From Comamonas_C sp026954015 (GTDB lineage: Bacteria > Pseudomonadota > Gammaproteobacteria > Burkholderiales > Burkholderiaceae_C), in NCBI GenBank assembly GCA_035063785.1, contig JAPSFS010000002.1, positions 62,001-126,000 on the forward strand: a stretch of DNA of 64,000 bases, given 5' to 3'. Within the stretch, counting starts at the first letter, position 1; the number at the start of each line of letters is the position of its first letter. Positions 60,566 through 64,000 of this stretch are shown here, piece by piece. A program made the translations under genes and the position numbers. The notes under the pieces were generated by a model. That model worked only from the letters and a program-made list of their open reading frames with translations. It did not search any database and was not told where the DNA came from.

Positions 60566-62014
60566 ATGCTCGTGAGCTTCATCGTCCTGTACCTGCTGGC
60601 GTCCATCGTCATCGGCCTGCTGGCCGCGCGGCGCGTGCACAACACGGCCGACTACGCGGTCGCGGGGCGCAGCCTGCCGCTGGCGGTCGTCGTCGCCACC
60701 ACGTTCGCCACCTGGTTCGGCTCCGAGACGGTGCTGGGTGCGCCGGCGCAGTTCGTCAAGGAGGGCCTGCACGGCACGGTGGAAGACCCCTTCGGCGCGG
60801 GGCTGTGCCTGGTGCTCGTGGGCCTGTTCTTCGCGCGCAAGCTCTACGCGATGCACATCATCACGATCGGCGACTACTACCGGCGCCGCTTCGGGCGCGT
60901 GGTGGAGGTGCTGTGCTCGCTCATCATCATCCTGAGCTACCTGGGCTGGGTGGCGGCGCAGATCACGGCGCTCGGGCTGGTGTTCAGCATCTTGAGCGAG
61001 GGCGCGATCACGCTGTCCTGGGGCATGGTGATCGGCACGGTGATCGTGCTCGTGTACACGCTCTACGGCGGCATGTGGTCGGTGGCGCTCACGGACTTTG
61101 TGCAAATGATCGTCATCGTCGCGGGGCTGCTCGCCATCGCCTGGTATGCCGCGGACATCGCGGGCGGCGCCGAGCGCGTGATGTCGTATGCGGCGAGCGA
61201 AGGCAAGCTGCGCTTTCTGCCGACGGGCGGCACCAAGGAGTGGGTCTTCTTTTTCGCCGCGGCCATCACCATGATGCTGGGCTCGATTCCGCAGCAGGAC
61301 GTGTTCCAGCGCGTGATGTCGTCCAACAACGCTGATACGGCCCGCAGCGGCCCGGTGATCGGCGGGTTGCTGTACATCGCCTTTGCCTTCGTGCCGATGT
61401 TCGTCGTGATGGCGGCGTTGCTGGTGCTGCCGGGCACGGCCGCGCTGCTCGAAGACGACCCGCAGAAGGTGCTGCCCACGCTGGTGCTCACGCACATGCC
61501 GGTGCTGCTGCAGGTGGCGTTCTTCGGCGCGCTGCTTTCGGCCATCATGTCCACCGCCTCGGCCACGCTGCTCGCGCCGGCCACCACCTTCGTGGAGAAC
61601 ATCCTGCGCAACCTCAAGCCCGGCATGAGCGACCAGCAGACGCTCAAGGCCATGCGCGTGAGTGTGCTGGTATTCACCTTCTGCGTGCTGGTCTATTCGA
61701 TCACGATGGAAGGCTCGTCCATCTACGAGCTCGTCTCGGGCGCTTACCAGGTACCGCTTGTGGGCGCGTTCGTGCCATTGCTGCTGGGCGTGTACTGGAA
61801 GCGCGCCACCACGCAGGGCGCGCTGCTGGCGGTAGTGATGGGCATGGGCGTCTGGCTCTGGTTCGTCGCGAGCCCGGTGCTCAACGAGGCGTTTCCGCAG
61901 CAGCTCGCCGGGCTCATCGCGGCGTTTGCCGGGATGATCGGCGGCTCGCTCCTGCCGCAGTTCATCGCCGACGAAAAAGGGCGCACGCGCGTGTACGAGA
62001 CCGCAGCCGCGTAG
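60566..62014 (+). CDS. Sodium:solute symporter family transporter
   Basis: The 482-residue membrane protein has about 13 hydrophobic segments and SSS-family motifs: NTADYAVAGRSLPLAVVVATTFATWFGSETVLG near the N-terminus, LYGGMWSVALTDFVQM, and IPQQDVFQRVMSS with a downstream SAIMSTASATLLAP. It imports a solute with sodium. Substrate assignment (proline, pantothenate or others) is not possible from context. It follows ubiB after 100 nt. Confidence 0.92.
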   Translation: MLVSFIVLYLLASIVIGLLAARRVHNTADYAVAGRSLPLAVVVATTFATWFGSETVLGAPAQFVKEGLHGTVEDPFGAGLCLVLVGLFFARKLYAMHIITIGDYYRRRFGRVVEVLCSLIIILSYLGWVAAQITALGLVFSILSEGAITLSWGMVIGTVIVLVYTLYGGMWSVALTDFVQMIVIVAGLLAIAWYAADIAGGAERVMSYAASEGKLRFLPTGGTKEWVFFFAAAITMMLGSIPQQDVFQRVMSSNNADTARSGPVIGGLLYIAFAFVPMFVVMAALLVLPGTAALLEDDPQKVLPTLVLTHMPVLLQVAFFGALLSAIMSTASATLLAPATTFVENILRNLKPGMSDQQTLKAMRVSVLVFTFCVLVYSITMEGSSIYELVSGAYQVPLVGAFVPLLLGVYWKRATTQGALLAVVMGMGVWLWFVASPVLNEAFPQQLAGLIAAFAGMIGGSLLPQFIADEKGRTRVYETAAA

Positions 62015-62022
62015 CGCGACGT

Positions 62023-62039
62023 GGCGCCTGGGCGGCGCC
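62023..62039 (+). terminator. GC hairpin after the symporter gene
   Basis: GGCGCC-TGGGC-GGCGCC gives a 6-bp stem 9 nt past the stop. There is no U-tract, so terminator function is uncertain. Confidence 0.25.
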
Positions 62040-62050
62040 GCCGCGCTACC

Positions 62051-62056
62051 TATAAT
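62051..62056 (+). promoter_or_regulatory. TATAAT -10 element before the fmdB-like gene
   Basis: CTATAATCCCAGG lies 31 nt before the ATG of the zinc-ribbon gene and is a perfect -10 hexamer. It could drive the zinc-ribbon, DUF502 and aspS genes. No -35 consensus is obvious. Confidence 0.55.
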
Positions 62057-62087
62057 CCCAGGTTTTGCGGAAGTTTGCGCCCCCGAA

Positions 62088-62396
62088 ATGCCGATTTATT
62101 CCTACCGCTGCAGCACCTGCGGCCACGCCCGCGACGTGTTGCAGAAGATGTCCGATGCGCCGCTCACGCAGTGCCCCGCGTGCGGCGCGCAAACCTTCAC
62201 CAAGCAGGTGACCGCGGCGGGCTTTCAGCTCAAGGGCACGGGCTGGTATGCCACGGATTTCAGCGGTCGCAAGAGCAGCACGGGTGCGGACGCCGCCCCG
62301 GCGCCGGCCGACGCACCCAAGACCACCCCTGAAACTGCAAAAACAGAAGCGCCTGCCGCAGCACCGGCAAGCGCTACAGCCTCTTCAGGCGCCTGA
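62088..62396 (+). CDS. FmdB-family zinc-ribbon protein
   Basis: The 102-residue protein has the FmdB-type zinc ribbon MPIYSYRCSTCGHARDVLQKMSDAPLTQCPACG, with two CxxC pairs in the first 37 residues. FKLKGTGWYATDFSG-like sequence follows (FQLKGTGWYATDFSG). The last 40 residues are Ala/Pro/Thr-rich and probably unstructured. Function is unknown; such proteins are suspected regulators. It is followed 14 nt later by the DUF502 gene and then aspS, a gene order common in betaproteobacteria. Confidence 0.92.
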   Translation: MPIYSYRCSTCGHARDVLQKMSDAPLTQCPACGAQTFTKQVTAAGFQLKGTGWYATDFSGRKSSTGADAAPAPADAPKTTPETAKTEAPAAAPASATASSGA

Positions 62397-62410
62397 AAGG
62401 CAAGGTTCTG

Positions 62411-63040
62411 ATGGCCGCATTGCGCAAGTGGCTGTTCACCGGCCTGCTGGTGATCGTGCCGGTGGTCATCACCGCCTGGGTGCTGTCCTGGGTGGTGGGC
62501 CTGCTCGACCAGACGCTGGAGATCCTGCCCGGCGCCTGGCAGCCGGACAAGCTGCTCGGGTTCCACATTCCAGGGTTCGGCGTGCTGCTCACGCTGGTGG
62601 TGCTGCTCGTCGTCGGCGCGCTCGCGGGCAACTTCGCGGGGCGGCGCCTCGTGGCGCTGGGCGATGCGCTGGTGAGCCGCATCCCCGTCGTGCGCTCGAT
62701 CTATTCCAGCGTCAAGCAGGTCTCGGATACGCTGTTTTCCGAAAGTGGCAATGCGTTTCGCACCGCCGTGCTCGTGCAATGGCCGCGCGACGGCGTGTGG
62801 ACGGTAGCCTTCGTCACCGGCACGCCCAGCGGCGAGGTGGCGGGGTATCTGCGCGACGAATTCGTGAGCGTATACGTGCCCACGACGCCCAACCCCACGA
62901 GCGGTTATTTCATACTGGTGCGCAAGAGCGACTGCGTCGAGCTTGAAATGAGCATCGACGCCGCGCTCAAGTACATCGTCTCGATGGGGGTCGTGGCGCC
63001 GCCCGATCCCATGGCTCTCGAAAGCGAGAGCAGGCTCTGA
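62411..63040 (+). CDS. DUF502 membrane protein
   Basis: The 209-residue protein has two membrane segments at the N-terminus (WLFTGLLVIVPVVITAWVLSWVV, GVLLTLVVLLVVGALAGNFAG). The DUF502 core follows: RIPVVRSIYSSVKQVSDTLF, then VPTTPNPTSGYFILV. The role of DUF502 is not known. AAGGCAAGG lies before the ATG. It lies in the zinc-ribbon/DUF502/aspS unit. Confidence 0.92.
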   Translation: MAALRKWLFTGLLVIVPVVITAWVLSWVVGLLDQTLEILPGAWQPDKLLGFHIPGFGVLLTLVVLLVVGALAGNFAGRRLVALGDALVSRIPVVRSIYSSVKQVSDTLFSESGNAFRTAVLVQWPRDGVWTVAFVTGTPSGEVAGYLRDEFVSVYVPTTPNPTSGYFILVRKSDCVELEMSIDAALKYIVSMGVVAPPDPMALESESRL

Positions 63041-63077
63041 CCCCAAGGCGTCCCGCGTGGGCGCAGGAAGTATCCCC

Positions 63078-64000
63078 ATGGCCATGCGTTCCCACTACTG
63101 CGGTCTCGTGACCGAAGCCCTGATGGGCCAAACCGTCACCCTGTGCGGCTGGGTGAACCGCCGCCGCGACCACGGCGGCGTGATCTTCATCGACCTGCGC
63201 GACCGCGAAGGCTACGTGCAGGTGGTCTGCGACCCCGACCGCCCCGAGATGTTCAAGACCGCCGAGGGCATACGCAACGAATTCTGTCTGAAGGTCAAGG
63301 GCCTGGTGCGCGCGCGCCCCGAGGGCACGACCAACGACAAGCTCACGAGCGGGCAGATCGAGGTGCTGTGCCATGAACTGACGGTGCTCAACCCCTCGGT
63401 CACGCCGCCGTTCCAGATGGACGACGACAACCTGTCGGAAACCACGCGCCTCACGCACCGGGTGATGGACCTGCGCCGCCCGGTGATGCAGCGCAACATG
63501 ATGCTGCGCTATCGTGTCGCGATCCAGGTGCGCAACTTCCTCGACCAGGAAGGCTTCATCGACATCGAAACGCCCATGCTCGGCAAGAGCACGCCCGAGG
63601 GCGCGCGCGACTACCTGGTGCCCAGCCGCGTGCACGATGGCCAGTTCTATGCGCTGCCGCAGTCGCCCCAGCTCTACAAGCAGATGCTCATGGTGGCGGG
63701 CTACGACCGCTACTACCAGATCACCAAGTGCTTTCGCGACGAAGACCTGCGCGCCGACCGCCAGCCCGAGTTCACGCAGATCGACTGCGAGACCTCGTTT
63801 CTGGACGAAGCGGAAATCCGCGACATCTTCCAGCGCATGATCAAGGAAGTGTTCCAGCAGCAGCTCGGCGTCGACCTGGGCGAGTTCCCCGTGATGAAGT
63901 ACGCCGAGGCCATGCACCGCTTCGGCTCGGACAAGCCCGACCTGCGCGTGAAGCTCGAATTCACCGAGCTGACCGACGTGATGCGCGACGTGGACTTCAA
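63078..64000 (+). CDS. aspS: Aspartyl-tRNA synthetase, N-terminal half (cut by window end)
   Basis: The first 307 codons of AspRS are present; the bacterial enzyme has about 600, so roughly half is outside. The OB-fold anticodon domain (MRSHYCGLVTEALMG, RRRDHGGVIFIDLRDREG) spans about residues 3-105. The class II catalytic core follows with SPQLYKQMLMVAGYDRYYQI and motif 2 FRDEDLRADRQPEF. The start may be ATG 63078 or ATG 63084. Discriminating versus non-discriminating activity cannot be read from this part. Confidence 0.96.
   Translation, partial: MAMRSHYCGLVTEALMGQTVTLCGWVNRRRDHGGVIFIDLRDREGYVQVVCDPDRPEMFKTAEGIRNEFCLKVKGLVRARPEGTTNDKLTSGQIEVLCHELTVLNPSVTPPFQMDDDNLSETTRLTHRVMDLRRPVMQRNMMLRYRVAIQVRNFLDQEGFIDIETPMLGKSTPEGARDYLVPSRVHDGQFYALPQSPQLYKQMLMVAGYDRYYQITKCFRDEDLRADRQPEFTQIDCETSFLDEAEIRDIFQRMIKEVFQQQLGVDLGEFPVMKYAEAMHRFGSDKPDLRVKLEFTELTDVMRDVDF

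Overview
The window is a GC-rich chromosomal stretch from a betaproteobacterium of the order Burkholderiales, most likely the family Comamonadaceae. The evidence is the gene content and order (folC-dedD-cvpA-purF-metZ-gltX, hemA/prfA/prmC/grxD, ubiE-ubiJ-ubiB, yajQ-murB), an orphan Bug-type solute receptor, a beta-type minor pilin cluster, and a dispersed ~40-bp repeat of a kind I associate with Comamonadaceae. Genus is not resolved. Most of the window is housekeeping DNA. No integrase, transposase, phage gene, rRNA or CRISPR array was seen.

Layout. 1-853: the end of a YbaK-type deacylase gene and plsY. 885-10778: an AT-richer accessory block holding a LysR regulator, two paralogous class III CoA-transferases, a fused double acyl-CoA dehydrogenase, a second acyl-CoA dehydrogenase, a nitroreductase-family flavoprotein, a TctC/Bug periplasmic receptor and a crotonase lacking both classical catalytic glutamates. 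It reads as a complete uptake, CoA-activation and beta-oxidation-like module for an unknown carboxylic acid and is the best candidate for an undescribed system. 10805-16246: a degenerate HD-domain protein, a retropepsin-like protease, yajQ, murB, the queuosine pair yhhQ-queC, and tpx. 16433-27881: a phospholipase-D-type cardiolipin synthase, argG, a glycine-zipper protein, an ArsC/Spx-like reductase, then folC, a SPOR protein, cvpA, purF, metZ and gltX.

27977-28614: four tRNA genes (Glu-TTC, Asp-GTC and Ala-GGC on +, Ala-CGC on -). 28807-34799: a DUF721 protein, secA, argJ, a DUF815 ATPase and mutT. 34811-39767: yacG, a periplasmic sulfurtransferase/YeeE transporter operon ending in a 54-residue His/Cys protein, grxD, prmC and prfA. 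39845-46883: a six-gene type IV pilus minor pilin/PilY1 operon lying between prfA and hemA. 47025-53945: hemA, a small membrane protein and a glycerol-3-phosphate uptake and salvage operon (ugpB-A-E-C, a VOC protein, ugpQ). 54224-64000: serA, a HIT protein, DUF971, ubiE, a Tim44-like protein, ubiJ, ubiB, a sodium:solute symporter, an FmdB zinc ribbon, a DUF502 protein and the first half of aspS.

Other signals: many genes are coupled by ATGA overlaps. Several genes without a Shine-Dalgarno sequence (murB, folC, hemA, prfA, the first pilin gene, ubiE, ubiJ, DUF721) carry a -10-like hexamer only 6-10 nt before the ATG, suggesting leaderless or near-leaderless transcripts. At least seven copies of the dispersed palindromic repeat lie between genes, and one supplies the stop codon of the HIT gene. 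All assignments come from reading the sequence and family knowledge; no database search was run.
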